NCBI RefSeq assembly: GCF_028372415.1 | Contig: NC_092874.1 | Location: 241,282,069 to 241,346,068, forward strand | Length of the DNA stretch: 64,000 nucleotides | Origin: Notamacropus eugenii | Lineage: Eukaryota > Chordata > Mammalia > Diprotodontia > Macropodidae | Direction of reading: 5' to 3' | Part shown: positions 46,650 to 57,590 of the stretch, one piece after another | How the letters are laid out: each line of letters starts with the position of its first letter | How positions within the stretch are numbered: the stretch's first letter is position 1 | Notes under the pieces: model-generated | Seen by the model: the letters and a program-made list of their open reading frames with translations, nothing else | Database searches by the model: none | What the model was told of the DNA's origin: nothing | Position numbers and translations under genes: made by a program

Positions 46650-46900
46650 TATTTAGTCATTTCAGTCATGTCTCACTCTTTGTGACCCCTTTTGGGAAGT
46701 TTTCTTGGTAGAAATACTGGAATGGCCATTTCCTTCTCCAGTTCATTTTACAGATGAGGAAACTGAGGCAAACAGGGCGAAATGACTTGCGCAGGGTTAC
46801 ACAACTAGTAAGTGTCTGAGGTTAGATTTAAACTCAAGAAGATCAGTCTTCTTGGCTCCAGGCCTGGCACTCTATCCACCGTACAACCTAGTTGCCTTTG
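46650..46900 (-). mobile_element. tRNA-derived SINE (GGCAGCTAGGTGG-head family)
   Basis: 'cagtcatgtctcactctttg', 'ttttacagatgaggaaactg' and 'tatccaccgtacaacctagt' are nearly complete. Confidence 0.88.
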
Positions 46901-46984
46901 TCTAACTACATTATACTATATTTAATTCCTTTCTCTTCCTTTTATATTTGTTCTATATTTTCTTATGTATACACATGCTATCTC

Positions 46985-47330
46985 CCTTGATAGACTATAA
47001 CAAGATTCTTCATTTTTTTGTTTTCCTTATGTCTAATACAGTGCCTGGCATATCGTAGGTGCTTAATAAATGACTGCTGCTTGATTGATATATAGTAGGG
47101 GACCTGAGGAGAGTGACATATGGGGGGAAGAATACTGAGTTTGGAAGACAGACCTAAATTCATATCAAATTAAGTCAAATGGATTAGTACCTTTTTTTAC
47201 CTTTGTCAAGTCACTTTATTTCGCTGGGCCTTGAAGGGGTTTCCTTATCAGAAAAGCAAAGGAACCAGATTAGATGATCTCTCAGTCCCCTTCTAGTACA
47301 AAATCCTGTGATTTGTCTAACAGTATAATT
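46985..47330 (+). repeat. L2-like tail and MIR3-like SINE
   Basis: 46985-47090 ends 'taggtgcttaataaatgact'. 47100-47330 has 'ccagattagatgatctctca', a MIR3-type end. Confidence 0.65.
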
Positions 47331-49500
47331 GAATTTGTGTTTTTAAGAAAGCCACCTAAGATGATCTAAAAATCACATTTGCATATTTTAATGCAAGTTT
47401 TAATACATTCTCTCATATATAACAGAGGGTGGGCGGGCAGTATCTACTAGTCACTAGGATTTATAATAAAATCTAGAACACTACTGTCTTTTTCTATTGC
47501 TTGGACCTTAAAGAAAGAAGTGGTCCCACTCACCATTTCTAGCCTAGAGTGGACAATCACTCCTTTCAAAGCTGAACATGGTTACATGAATTTGCTGTAT
47601 TTATTCCACCACCCCAGTTACTGTACTTTGAATCATAAAAAGGTCTTGCTGATTAATTAATACTATATTTCAAATGTTTATGCATATAATAACTTCATTA
47701 ATGACTTTAAGTGAAAAGCTTTGATCTTGGAAACTATGAAGGTTTAAATAGCATACTTTACAAAATATTAAAATTAATTTTACTATGGAACCCTGCTATA
47801 GAAGAATAAGAAGAAATAGGGTATTCTCCTGATAAGACTTTAAAATCTTCCATTTTTTGCTTTTCCTTCTAAAAAAAGCATATATGTGTACATGTAACAA
47901 ACATGTGTATATGTATAAACAAGGAATATTAATTTGGACAGACTTCAAGAGATAGTGGAAGATAGATGGGTCTGGTGCACTGTGATCTATGGAGTCATGG
48001 AGTCATGGAGTCAGACATACTGAACCACACAACTAAAATAAATATGTATGTGTGTTTATGCATATGTATGTATGTATGTATATAGATAGGTATCTGTAAT
48101 ATATGGAAAGAAGAGAGTGGAAAGATGCCCTAATTCCAGGTCCTCCTATGCCTCTATGTTAGTTGAATCTAAAAGCATGCTGACAGATGTAATTCAAGAG
48201 AAGTCCCGTATATTTACATGATGTGACTGATTAAATCAAGAGATCTTTTAAAATGATTTTTGTTTGCTTAATCTCTCTTGACATGTTCTCCTTCCCTCGT
48301 CCCTTCCACCTCCTCCCAAAAAAGTATTCAGAAATTGTGTATTTAACAGATTTACTATGGGTGGAGAAATTTTCCTTTTTTCATCAACAATAAAAAATAC
48401 TTCTAAATTCCCATTTAAAAATGACGTGTAGATAAAAGAAAGTCTTTAATAAGGATTACAGTAGTGAAGGAATGTAAGACAAATCTATGGAGAAACAGTA
48501 CATTTGCTCCATCCTCTCCTCTCCCCTGAGGGTTAAGGTGCAGAGTCATAATAAGACATCTTTCACTTGAAGCAAAAACAGATGTTGGGTGGGTGGTGGC
48601 AGCGGAAGGGTAGCTGGTGGTGGTACACTGGACAGTCCAATCATGGGCATAGTGTCCCTGGCATAGGAGCCATCCATTCCCTAGGTATTTCTGCAATTCT
48701 CAATAAGGTTTTGGGAAGAAGGTAAGTGAGGGGCAAGTGGGTTGCCAAAGGACGGTGGGCTGGGGCCAGGTGAAGGAGTAGGGGACAGGTCACATGCTAC
48801 AGGCCTATGAAGGTTGATGAAGCACAAAGCACTGTGATGATGAAAAAAGCCCCCACCAGATCTGTTCTCCTTAACAGGGTTCTATACTCCAAAATTAACT
48901 AACCTTTCTTCCTCCCTGCTTCCTCAAATAAAAACTCATTCCTTCTGAGGTTAACTCCGCTAGATGCTAAGAGGAAAGGAAACATCCTTTAGTCTAACTG
49001 CCTCATAGCAGAGATGGGGAAAATTAAGCCAAGAAATGTGGTGACTTACTTGTCCCAAGTTCTTCAGGTATAAATGACTGATGTCTTCTCTCTGAGGGTT
49101 AGGGTAGAAAGTTTACATTTTAAAAAGGAATTGTTCTTCATCAAAATGAACCTGTCATTGCAAAATTTCAAGCAATAGGAAGGAGGGATTTTCTGAGAGG
49201 GAAAGAGGAGCACTTCTCTGAGGGCCTCTAAACTGTTGCATATATTTCCTGTTAGGCTGATCCTGAGTACAGACATTTAAGAGCACTTTTATTTTGACAA
49301 ATGAGGGTTCAAAATAAATTTAAACCCTGGGACTTGTTTTAAAACTGTCCTCCCCCTTCAACCAAAACCTATAGACTAAAAATAGTGATTGTAATAATAA
49401 TTTTTGGGTCAGGAACTGAGATTTTATTGGTGTAGGGACTGTCCAGAGCAAAAAAAGTATCTCCACTTACACTAAAGAGATCAGAGAAAGAAGAAAAGGA
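47331..49500. other. Largely single-copy-looking DNA
   Basis: 47340-47800 is AT-rich with an octamer-like ATTTGCATAT (about 47380) and repeated TAAT cores. 48060-48076 is a (TATG)n patch. 48420-48700 carries a minus-strand 93-codon frame next to ATTAAA, which may be a decayed processed pseudogene, but I recognise no parent. Nothing else. Confidence 0.4.
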
Positions 49501-49504
49501 CCTA

Positions 49505-50290
49505 TATATATATATGAATAAATATTTAGAGCAGCTCTTTATATGGTGACAAAGAATTAAAAACTAAGGAAATGTACATGTACTAGAGAATACCTCCATA
49601 AATGATGGTATATGAATGTGATGGAATACCATGTATTGTAAGAAATGGTGAATTATAATAGCAGTAATAGCTAACATTTATGCAGCACTTACTACCTGCC
49701 AGGCACTGTGCTACATGCTTTACAGTTATTATTTCTTTCGATCCCCACAACCCTGGAAGGTAGGTTCTATTCTACAGATGAGGAAACTGAGGCAAACCTC
49801 AGTTTAAGAGGTTTGCCTACAGTTACACAGTCAGTAAATGTCTGAGGCTCTATTTGGACTCGGGGTACTTTTCTCCTGGGTACAACCTACCTGCTCAAGG
49901 GGACAAAAGGGCACAGCTGCAGAGAAACCCTGGAAGGCTGATGCTGATTGATGTGCACAGAACCAGGAGAACGATATATTCATTAACAACATTGTAGAGA
50001 CAAACAACTTAGAAAAACTTAACAACTTTTAATCACCATGGTGACCAACCATGTTTCCAAAGGGCTCATGATGATCACTGCTTCTCACTTGCTGACAGAG
50101 AGGTAGGTGACAGACTAAAGTGAGAAATATGTTTTTTTTCTGGAAATAGCCAACATAGGAATTCATTTTGCTTGACTATGTATATTTGTTATGAGGATCC
50201 TTTTTTTCTTTTTCAGTGTGGAGGGTGAAAAAGTGAGAAATAGAAAAAAATTGTTGAAAAAATATTTTTGTGGAAATTAAATGCATTTCA
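49505..50290 (+). mobile_element. L1 3' end split by a SINE
   Basis: 'tatggtgacaaagaattaaa' and 'gatggaataccatgtattgt' lie before the SINE. 'agaaccaggagaacgatata' and 'tttgcttgactatgtatat' lie after it. The order matches other L1 3' ends. Confidence 0.78.
49650..49880 (-). mobile_element. MIR/MAR1-type SINE nested in L1
   Basis: 'cttactacctgccaggcact', 'ctacagatgaggaaactgag' and 'cagttacacagtcagtaaat'. Confidence 0.82.
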
Positions 50291-50419
50291 GAGGAAACTC
50301 TGGACCAGTCCCATGTATCCACAGCAAATACCACATTATTATTTGTGCAAATCTGACCCTGATAACCATCCTTATCATATGTGTCTGACTTCTCCAAACC
50401 AACTTTCACCACTTACATG

Positions 50420-50665
50420 AGGGAGAAAGTGGTATAGTGGCTAGAGTTCTGGGAAGTCTTGAGTTCAAATGTTACCTCAGACGCTAATTAGCTGTGTGAC
50501 CCTGAGCAAGCCCCGTAACATCTATCCCAGTTTCCTTACACATTTACCTTCTAGGGTTGTTAGGAGGATCAAATGAGATAACATTTGTAAAAAGCACTAA
50601 GCACAATTCCTGGAGCATAGTAGGGGTTATATAAATTATTGCCTTCCCTCCCTTCCTAGGTAAGG
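50420..50665 (+). mobile_element. MAR1-type CORE-SINE
   Basis: 'agctgtgtgaccctgagcaa', 'tgttaggaggatcaaatgag' and 'gagcatagtaggggttatat'. Confidence 0.8.
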
Positions 50666-50879
50666 GACTGAATAGGGATAGGAACTGGATCTGTGATTTC
50701 CTTGTTATAGGGAACTCCACAGTGAGAAAACTTCATCTATCTGTATAAGTTGGTAGCTCTTTAAAACTTACCCTGAGCATTGAGAAGGTAAGGGACTTAC
50801 CCAGGGTCACAGTGAAACCAGTTTTTGCTGGCTTTGAGTCCTCCAACTCAGAACTCAAGTCACTAAGAGAAGCTGCTTC

Positions 50880-51040
50880 ATCATCATCATAGCAATCAAC
50901 GTTTCTGTAATGCTTTACATGTTAACTCTTAATCCTCACACCGATCCAGATCCAAAGAGCTAGGTGCTATTATCATCCCCATTTTACAAATGAGGAAACT
51001 GAGGCAGACAGATGTTAAGTTACTTGCCTAATGATAAATG
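50880..51040 (-). repeat. MIR-type SINE fragment
   Basis: 'atcatccccattttacaaat' then 'gaggaaactgaggcagacag'. Confidence 0.75.
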
Positions 51041-51269
51041 AGGCAGGATTCCAGTGTGCCAGCTCACATTATATTAGAAATGATAATTATCATTTGGTTT
51101 TTCATGTTATTAATTTTTATTTATTTGATAATCAAATTAAGATTCAGAAAAACAAAAGATGAGACAATTTGAATTGACTCAGCAATTTTTTTCTGTGCAA
51201 AATGATTCTAGCTTTTTCCTAATGTTACAATTGCTATTTTTAAAAAAGCAGACCGTTCAAAACTTCTTG

Positions 51270-51690
51270 TTTCAATTGAAGAGTACTACTAGTTTTATTT
51301 TAGTATTTTTATCCTCCCTTGGAGGCCCTCTCTGAGTCTGAGGCTCAGACAACATGCCCTTTGGGATCTTTTCTGATGGGGGCTGCACTCCCTTGCCATC
51401 CCCAGCTTCATGTTGGGCCCCTGGCGGGGCAGCAGAGGAGACAGCTGCCTGGGTTCCGGATCGAGGGGGCTGTTGTTCTCCCCCCACCCCCGCCCCCCAA
51501 GCCTGGCTTCCAGCCAGTTACTGATGGCAGTGGGGACGCTCAGACCGCAGCAGATTTAGGCAGGAAACTGACCTAAGGAAGGGGGATGGGAAAAAAGGGA
51601 GCAGCGCAGGGCTCTTAGCCTTGTTCCTGCTGGAGAAGTAGTTGGAGGTTCGTTTCAGATCTCCGTAGCCGGGCTTGTGCACCTGGGATC
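51270..51690. other. GC-rich shoulder upstream of the CpG island, unclassified
   Basis: This is non-repetitive sequence with C-runs at 51480-51500 and moderate CpG. A 71-codon frame is open on the minus strand (51272-51487), rich in P, Q and K, but I recognise no protein in it. It could be promoter-proximal regulatory DNA or an exon of a divergent non-coding transcript. No function is assigned. Confidence 0.3.
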
Positions 51691-52004
51691 CAAGCCGTTA
51701 AAAAACATTTTTATAACTGCATTTTACTAGCTGGTTTGACACTAGTAAATGTAAAAGTAATAAAGAATAAACACTGAACTGCCCTTTGCCAGCGGGTTTC
51801 CTTTGTAAGCTTGTGCATTTTATATTATGCATCTGAAGACGTAATGCCGAGGGCTGGGGGTTTCCCCTGGCCAACACCAGACTGCAAAAGGGACCCAAAC
51901 ACCAAGAATGGTTCGGAGCTCCTACGGTTTGGGAACCGTAAATGCAGAACCTGCAGACCTGCAGTTGTGAAGGAGGCCCCTCACTGAGAGAATCACGGGC
52001 CACG

Positions 52005-52100
52005 TCAAGTCACTTACTAAGTGCCCACTACGTGCCAGGCGGCGGGGATGCAGAGAAAGGCCAGTTCCTGCTCTCGAGGGGCTCAGGGCTAAAGAGGGGG
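52005..52100 (-). repeat. L2-like repeat relic inside the RASSF3 CpG island
   Basis: The text resembles the start of the L2-like repeats at 12345-12415 and 56150-56230: 'ctaagtgcccactacgtgcc', then 'gggatgcagagaaaggccag', then 'ctgctctcgaggggctc'. It carries several CpGs absent from the other copies. Confidence 0.6.
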
Positions 52101-52877
52101 GCAGTGCAGATCAGCGGGGAAAGGCGGCGTGCCTGGGCTCACCGACCCCAGTCCTGTGCCCATCCTGGGGAAAGCCTACGAAGCCAGGGCGTGTGTTTAC
52201 GTCTCCGCCGCCCTAGGACCCCTGGCCACGTGCAGTCACCAGGGGAAGGTTTCCTGAGCAGCTTCTACCGCGCTGCTCGGGTTTTCGGGACCAGATAGGG
52301 TCGGAGTGACCCGGGGCCACCTGGCACCGGACAGGTTTTCCTACAAGGAGCGGCCGATCCCAGGCGATGCCCGGAGTCTCGAGGACTGCCCCCATCCCAA
52401 AGTTGTTGAAAAGAGCCTGGGGGGTGGGGGGAGGAAAGGAGGACGGAGGCGGCGAGGGAGGCCGCCCCGCGGGGGGCCGGGGCGGAGAACTGGGGGGAAA
52501 GGGGTGTGGCCAAGGGGCTGGAAGAGCGTGGGGGAGGAGTGCGAGAGGGCGGGGAGGACCGTGCCGGACTCGGCTGGGAAGGAGGATGGGCTAGACGGGA
52601 GAGGAGGGCGGGAGGCTGGCAGCGGCAGGAAGCCGGGCCGGGCCGGGGGCCAGCCGGGGAGCGGAGGCGAGCCGCGCGCGGAGGCCGGCTGGGTGGGTGT
52701 GTGGCGGGGGGGAGCGGCGGGAGGCGGAGCCGGGGCAGCCTGCGCCGCGGCGGCCCCCGCGTGGGGTAAAGAGGGCGGCCGCCCGGCTCTCCCCGCACTG
52801 CACCCCGGGTCTGCCGCGGGCGAGGGTTCCCTGCTCGGCCGGCCGAGGCCGCCGGGTCGATGACGTGGACCAGCAGC

Positions 52878-52988
52878 ATGAGCAGTGGCTACAGCAGCCT
52901 GGAGGAGGACACGGAGGACTTCTTCTTCACCGCCAGGACCTCCTTTTTCCGGAGACCTCCCCAGGGCAAGCCCCGCGCCGGCCAGCCA
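52878..52988 (+). CDS. RASSF3: RASSF3 first coding exon (partial gene, N-terminal 37 codons)
   Basis: This exon encodes the N-terminus of Ras association domain family member 3, a small scaffold of about 238 residues in human. RASSF proteins bind Ras-type GTPases through an RA domain and MST-type kinases through a C-terminal SARAH coiled coil; both domains come from later exons outside this window. Visible here is a 37-residue peptide starting MSSGYSSLEED, followed by the diagnostic FFFTARTSFF block and a basic, proline-rich tail ending KPRAGQP. It matches the remembered human RASSF3 N-terminus almost residue for residue. The exon ends at 52988 in phase 0, directly before GTGAGT, as expected for this gene. 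I chose the ATG at 52878 because it matches the human start and has A at -3. An in-frame ATG at 52860 adds MTWTSS but has T at -3. The exon lies in a CpG island. Identity is near certain; the exact start is less so. Confidence 0.93.
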
Positions 52989-53023
52989 GTGAGTGGTGCC
53001 CTCGGGACCCTGCGGTGCCCCTC

Positions 53024-53106
53024 GTGTGCCTGTGTGTGTGTGCCTGTGTGTGTGTGTGCGTGCGTGTGTCGTGCGTGTGTCTGTGTGTGTGTGTGTGTGC
53101 GTGCGC
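53024..53106 (+). repeat. (TG)n-rich tract just inside RASSF3 intron 1
   Basis: This is an interrupted TG/TGCG microsatellite of about 80 bp starting 36 bases after the splice donor. On the transcript it reads as a UG-rich element. UG-rich sequence close to 5' splice sites is a known binding context for CELF and TDP-43 type RNA-binding proteins; relevance here is inference. Confidence 0.85.
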
Positions 53107-53394
53107 TTCCCACGCGCACAGAACGTGCAGAGACCCCAGGACATGGCCCTGGAGCTGCCAGCCACCTCGTGCACCCCTCCCAGCCCTGGGCTGCTTCACG
53201 AAGCAGCCGTGAACTTGCAAGGGAACCTAAGGGACACCTTGATTCTCACTAACCTTTGGTGTCCTTCGGAATCCCGTTTTATTTTGTGCGTTTTAAAAAA
53301 AACTTGATTTTGGGAAACAATTCTCCACATCGCTCAAGGGTTCTGTGACCTAGAGTGAAGAACCCTTGACTAATTCTTTTTTCCCCAATTTACT

Positions 53395-54750
53395 GGTGAG
53401 GAAACTGAGGTCCACGGACAGGACAAGAACCATGGGTTTTTTTTCTTTTGCTTTTCTTTATAAAACCCATAGCCTGATGGTGGTTTGTGGAGTTGTGAAT
53501 CCGGTTGTGGAGCGCTTAGAAAATCCTTAAAAGCGAGCGCCCTGCAAATGCGCTGCATTTGGGGGTGGGGAAGGTTCTCTGCATGGAGAATGGGGAGAAA
53601 GGGAAGGCTGTGCCGTGACCCCCCACTGTCACACTTACCATATGGTAGCTCCCGCTCCTTTGCCCGGGGCAGTGGGGCTTAGGCTGCTGCTCGCTCTTGT
53701 GGGTGCAGATGTACTGGGCTTGCTGCTGGGGTGGGGGAAGGGCGTAACCCAGACTTCCTAAGTCGGCCCGACGAGTGGAGGGTTCGTTCCCCTAACGAAC
53801 CCGGAATATTCAAATCGGTTCAATTCACAAAGCGCCTAGTGAGCGCTCTTGGGCCAGGTTACCCCTTGGGACCTAAGAAACCCTATTCAGCCTGCCCGTT
53901 GTAGGCAAATAAATCCGCGTGGGGCTGAGCAACTGTGACTTTTCTGTCTGTACTGTGACGTCTCTCTTTGTCCCACCTTATGCCCGACCTCCAGGGTCAT
54001 AACTGGTGTGTCCGTGACCTCCTTTTATGCCCCTTTGCAGGGGCAGGATGGATATTCTCCAATATAACTACGTTTGTGTAGGTCCACATTCTCAGAAGTT
54101 CTTCACTGGGTAAATTAACCCGTTAATTAGAGCCAATTTAATTGAGAGGAAAAATATTTCCAGACTTTGGCTGGTCTTGCCTAGAGGCAGAGTATCAGGG
54201 GACTCATTACTTCTGGAAGAGATAGGCAGAAGGGATCTTTAGACCCGACTAACCAACCATGACAATATTTCACTGAGTGCCTTTCCCATAACTGAACTGA
54301 CTTTGGGTTGGGTTTCCAAGGCTGGGGCTTGAACTCATGCTGCCCTGGGCTCTGGGAGGGACTGGCAGCAATCACGTTAAAGAAGGTTGTCATGGAACAA
54401 ATTTGTTGTTCCCCTTGGAAGAAAAAAATAACATTTATAACCAGACTTATTCTTGGAGCTTTAGGAGGGAGAAAATAGTTCAGGGGCTTGGGTGATGAGA
54501 TAAAAATCACATTTTTTTGGTGCCGTGTAATCTCACTGTCAGGTTTTAGTTTCCAGTTCTTGTTTTTATCCCAGTGCTTCTTCTAAATACTCCATACTTT
54601 GAAGCATATCAGTCAATTCCTCACCTTCCACAGGGAAGTATTGTATAGAAAGTGCTTTAGGATGGCACTGTATAAAAGTGGGCTAGTTCTATGTAAGATG
54701 AAGGGGGCTTACTTAAGGCAAACCCTAGGCCCATCTTGGGAGCATTTTCT
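53395..54750. other. Proximal intron 1, mostly single-copy-looking
   Basis: A MIR core relic lies at 53395-53440 ('gtgaggaaactgaggtccac'). GC content falls from the CpG island level to average by about 54000. Isolated CpGs occur at 53760-53800. Nothing else recognised. Confidence 0.4.
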
Positions 54751-54754
54751 CCTT

Positions 54755-54860
54755 TTAGATTTGGAGCTCCTGGAGAGTACTGTCTTTTTCCTGTGTTTGC
54801 ATTGCCATTTCTTTGCAGAGTGCCTGGCACGTAGTAGGTATGGAAATATTGGAATGATTT
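54755..54860 (+). repeat. L2-like tail
   Basis: 'ggagctcctggagagtactg' and 'agtgcctggcacgtagtagg' are the usual 3' signature. Confidence 0.65.
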
Positions 54861-55354
54861 TATGGAATGATTTTTCAAGCCTTGTTGTCAGGATGTTTTT
54901 AGATCCTGGAGATGCTCATAAATAATGAATTAAATGTGTGTTAACAGAATAAGAATAATATGAAGGTTGAGGCCAGGAGCAGGCATCTCCTTCATATTTT
55001 AGAAGTTTCTAAAGAAGCCAGGCATGAGTGTTTCATCACTGAGGAGGAAAAAAAAGCAGGGGTGGATCCCAGTCTTCTGTTTGAGTTCTTCTGGGGTCAG
55101 ATGACCTGGCTCTTTGATAGTATCTGTTGTTTTAGTTTCCAAACTGTCTCAGCTCCTTTTGCTACCAGAGGACATGCTTGTTTTGGGAGGAATTTTTGAG
55201 TGCTTTCCCCATATTGATTTTTTCTTTTTTTTCCCCATATCTTTTTCATTTGACTAGTTTCTCTCCAGTATCTCCCCCCTTATCTTTACCTTCTCTCCTT
55301 CCACTTTTGTTACCTTTAACATGGATGTACAGCTGCTAAGAGTGATTTTTAGTG

Positions 55355-56012
55355 TTGATTGGTTGTTGTCCTTCGTCTTCAAAGAGGACCAAAATGACAT
55401 CACCATGATAAAGTGAAATTTCAGTGTGGCTGATCAGACCAATACAAGCTCAGAATGCTCTTCCACAGGTTGGGCACAGATAGTCCCTGTGAATATTTGG
55501 GGTGGATATCCCAAATTTGTGCATCCTTCATTTACTTTGTGTTGTCTCAATTCTGCTTTGCTCAAAGAGCGCAGCACCCTTTCTGATGTGGGCATGCCAT
55601 GCTGAAGGGTCCTGTGCCAGTGTCTCCCATGTTGTACAGTCAAATCCAAAGTTCTTGAGAGAGATCTTGAGAGTGTCATTGTTTTGCTTCTTCTGGCCAC
55701 CATGTGATCACCTGCTCCATGTGAGTTCTCCATAAAATAGTCTTTTTGGCAAGCGTACATTTTGCTTTTGAACAATGTGGCCAGCCCATCCGAGTTGCGC
55801 TCTCTGAAGCATAGTTTGAACACTTGGCAGTTCAGCTTGATCAAGGACTTCAGTGTGTGGTACCTTATCCTGCCAGGTGATCCTCAGAATCTTCCTAAGA
55901 CAGTTCAAATGGAAGCGATTCAGTTTCCTGGCATGGCGCTGGTAGACTCTCCATGTTTCACAAGCATATAACAATGAGGTCAGCACAGTGGCTCTGTAGA
56001 CCTTCAATCTAA
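55355..56012 (-). mobile_element. RTE-type LINE, 3' end
   Basis: The minus-strand copy starts in the ORF2 C-terminus and ends with a complement of 'tgtccttcgtcttcaaagag', the terminus shared with the tails of RTE-dependent SINEs. 5' truncated. Confidence 0.82.
55540..56007 (-). pseudogene. RTE ORF2 C-terminal pseudogene
   Basis: The minus strand reads KVYRATVLTSLLYACETW, then HARKLNRFHLNCLRKILRIT, WQDKVPHTEVL and LGWAGHIV. This is the conserved post-RT region of RTE and related LINE ORF2 proteins. The frame shifts near 55800-55720 and again later. Nothing upstream of the SLLYACETW region remains, so the copy is a 5'-truncated relic. Confidence 0.82.
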
Positions 56013-56149
56013 TACCTCTTCTCTCCCAAACTTAAATTTTCCTGTCTTATATGCGTATTTTAGATATTAGGAAAATTCAGAATTTAGGAAAAGTTAAAGA
56101 AGATCTGGTTCTAGAAGCAGTCAAGAAATATTCCGTAAACATTAAGGAC

Positions 56150-56500
56150 CTGTTATGTGTCAGGCACTCTGCAAAGAACTGAGAATGCAAAGACAGAAGA
56201 GTCTGCTCTCTAGGGGCTCCAAATCTAAAAGGAGAAAAAGCAGTCAGGAACAAAGGCAGGGTAAGCAGGCATTAATGAAATGCCTACTGTGTTGAAAGGC
56301 CCTGTGCTAAGAGTTATATAGATTCTTACTTGATCTCTCACAAAAACCCTGAGAAGTAGGTGGGTGCTATTATAAGCCTCATTTTACAGTTGAGGAAACT
56401 GAGGCACATGGAGGTTAAGTGACTTGCCCAGGGTCCTACAAGTAAGTGGATGAGAGTGGATTTGAACAGCTTTTTCTCCCCAGTGTGCCACCTCGATGAC
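56150..56500 (-). repeat. L2-like fragment and MIR-type SINE
   Basis: 56150-56265 is L2-like ('atgtgtcaggcactctgcaa'). 56270-56500 is MIR-like ('cattttacagttgaggaaac', 'taagtgacttgcccagggtc'). Confidence 0.75.
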
Positions 56501-57590
56501 CACCTTCGGTGGTCATGGGTCTTTGAGAGGAGAGATGGTTAAGGGAAGCTGCTATCTTAGTTTGAACCTGTCTGGCCATGTCTCCTCCCACCATTTAAAA
56601 GGCATGTCCATGGAACCATGCACCCTAATCAGCTGGTGGGCATGTATAGAAAAGTGTCCTAACTGAAAAGCTACGCAATAAGATTGAGGAAGTAAACATG
56701 TTTGTTCCGAAACCTAATTGGCAGCTCCCTTTGTTTGTTTCCCCTTGCAAAATTGAGACTAAAAGGGGAAGTTTAGCTTGGTCATGTGTCACTGCTGATA
56801 GGTTTTCCCCTTTGCTTGGAGAATTACTCAACTCTGGCCGGGTATCTCTATTTCATCCCTCTTATTACTACCTGCTTTGTGCAAGGTGTACTGTGTTAGA
56901 TGCTGAGGATTTTTTAAAAACTTAGCATATTTAATATGAACAATTTCATTTTTATGTTTAATATTAATATTTAATTATATTAAAAATAATTAAAATGAGA
57001 CAGTTACTGAAGAGAGAGGGATATGATAAGCCTATGCCAGTACAGTGACTTGGAGTCAGGAGGATCTGGGTATGTATCCTGGCCCTGCCTCAGTTTACCT
57101 CATCTATATATAAAATTAGGATTTTGGATTAAATAGTCTTTTAAGATCTTTACCAGCTTTAGAGCTATGATATATAATGATGAGAATACAGTGCTTTGGA
57201 GAAATTTGAGGGCTTTTTTCTTCAGATTTAGGGGTATGAACAAAGCCTTGAAGACTTTTATTTTATGTGTTGTTGCCTTTGTACTGTTGTACAAAACAGC
57301 TAGATGACTCAGATACATATATAGATCATGTGGGGTAGAAGAGGTGTATCTCTGTGCACAAAATGAAGTCTGGGTTTATTTCTACTTTTGGCTAGGTGAG
57401 TCATTTTTACTGGACCAAGGTGACTTGCATATTGTATCCTGGGTCAGTGTCCACTAGATTTTTTTCACATGGTTGGTTGGCATCATATGGTGTCTTATCC
57501 TTGTAACTGCATCTTCTGGAGAGAATAGTTACTGATCACATAAATAAATAATGGTTTTTCTCTTGCTTCTTTTTGCAAATCCAGGAGGTG
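56500..57590. other. Unclassified intron DNA with a MIR fragment
   Basis: 57030-57170 is a degenerate MIR3-like + fragment. The remainder shows nothing recognised. Confidence 0.4.

Larger units (their letters stand above)
51830..53130 (+). promoter_or_regulatory. RASSF3: CpG-island promoter and 5' UTR of RASSF3
   Basis: CpG dinucleotides are frequent here and almost absent elsewhere in the window. The densest part is about 52180-52870, where G+C runs are nearly continuous. Sp1-type GC boxes are visible at 52547-52554 (GGGCGGGG) and 52773-52778 (GGGCGG), and a canonical E-box CACGTG lies at 52227-52232. There is no TATA box at a sensible distance from the exon, so a dispersed housekeeping-type start is expected. 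The transcription start cannot be read from sequence; the 5' UTR probably occupies part of 52300-52877. Several short upstream ATGs exist (for example 52367 and 52585), and whether they are transcribed is unknown. Orientation follows the exon. Confidence 0.85.

Noticed and set aside
1-51800. 3' exons of TBK1, the expected upstream neighbour
   Set aside because: No TBK1-like coding sequence was seen on the + strand. In human the neighbour lies some distance upstream, so it is probably outside the window.
1-52000. tRNA genes
   Set aside because: Many A/B-box-like stretches occur, but all belong to tRNA-derived SINE heads; none has an intact cloverleaf context outside a SINE.
52306-52863. Plus-strand G/R-rich frames upstream of exon 1 as an N-terminal extension or separate protein
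   Set aside because: They start from non-ATG codons, are glycine/arginine low complexity, and are not in the RASSF3 frame through the exon.
52341-53174. Long minus-strand frame of 277 codons across the RASSF3 promoter
   Set aside because: It is antisense to the real exon and consists of P, R and H-rich low-complexity translation of a CpG island and a TG repeat. GC-rich DNA lacks stops, so the length is not evidence.
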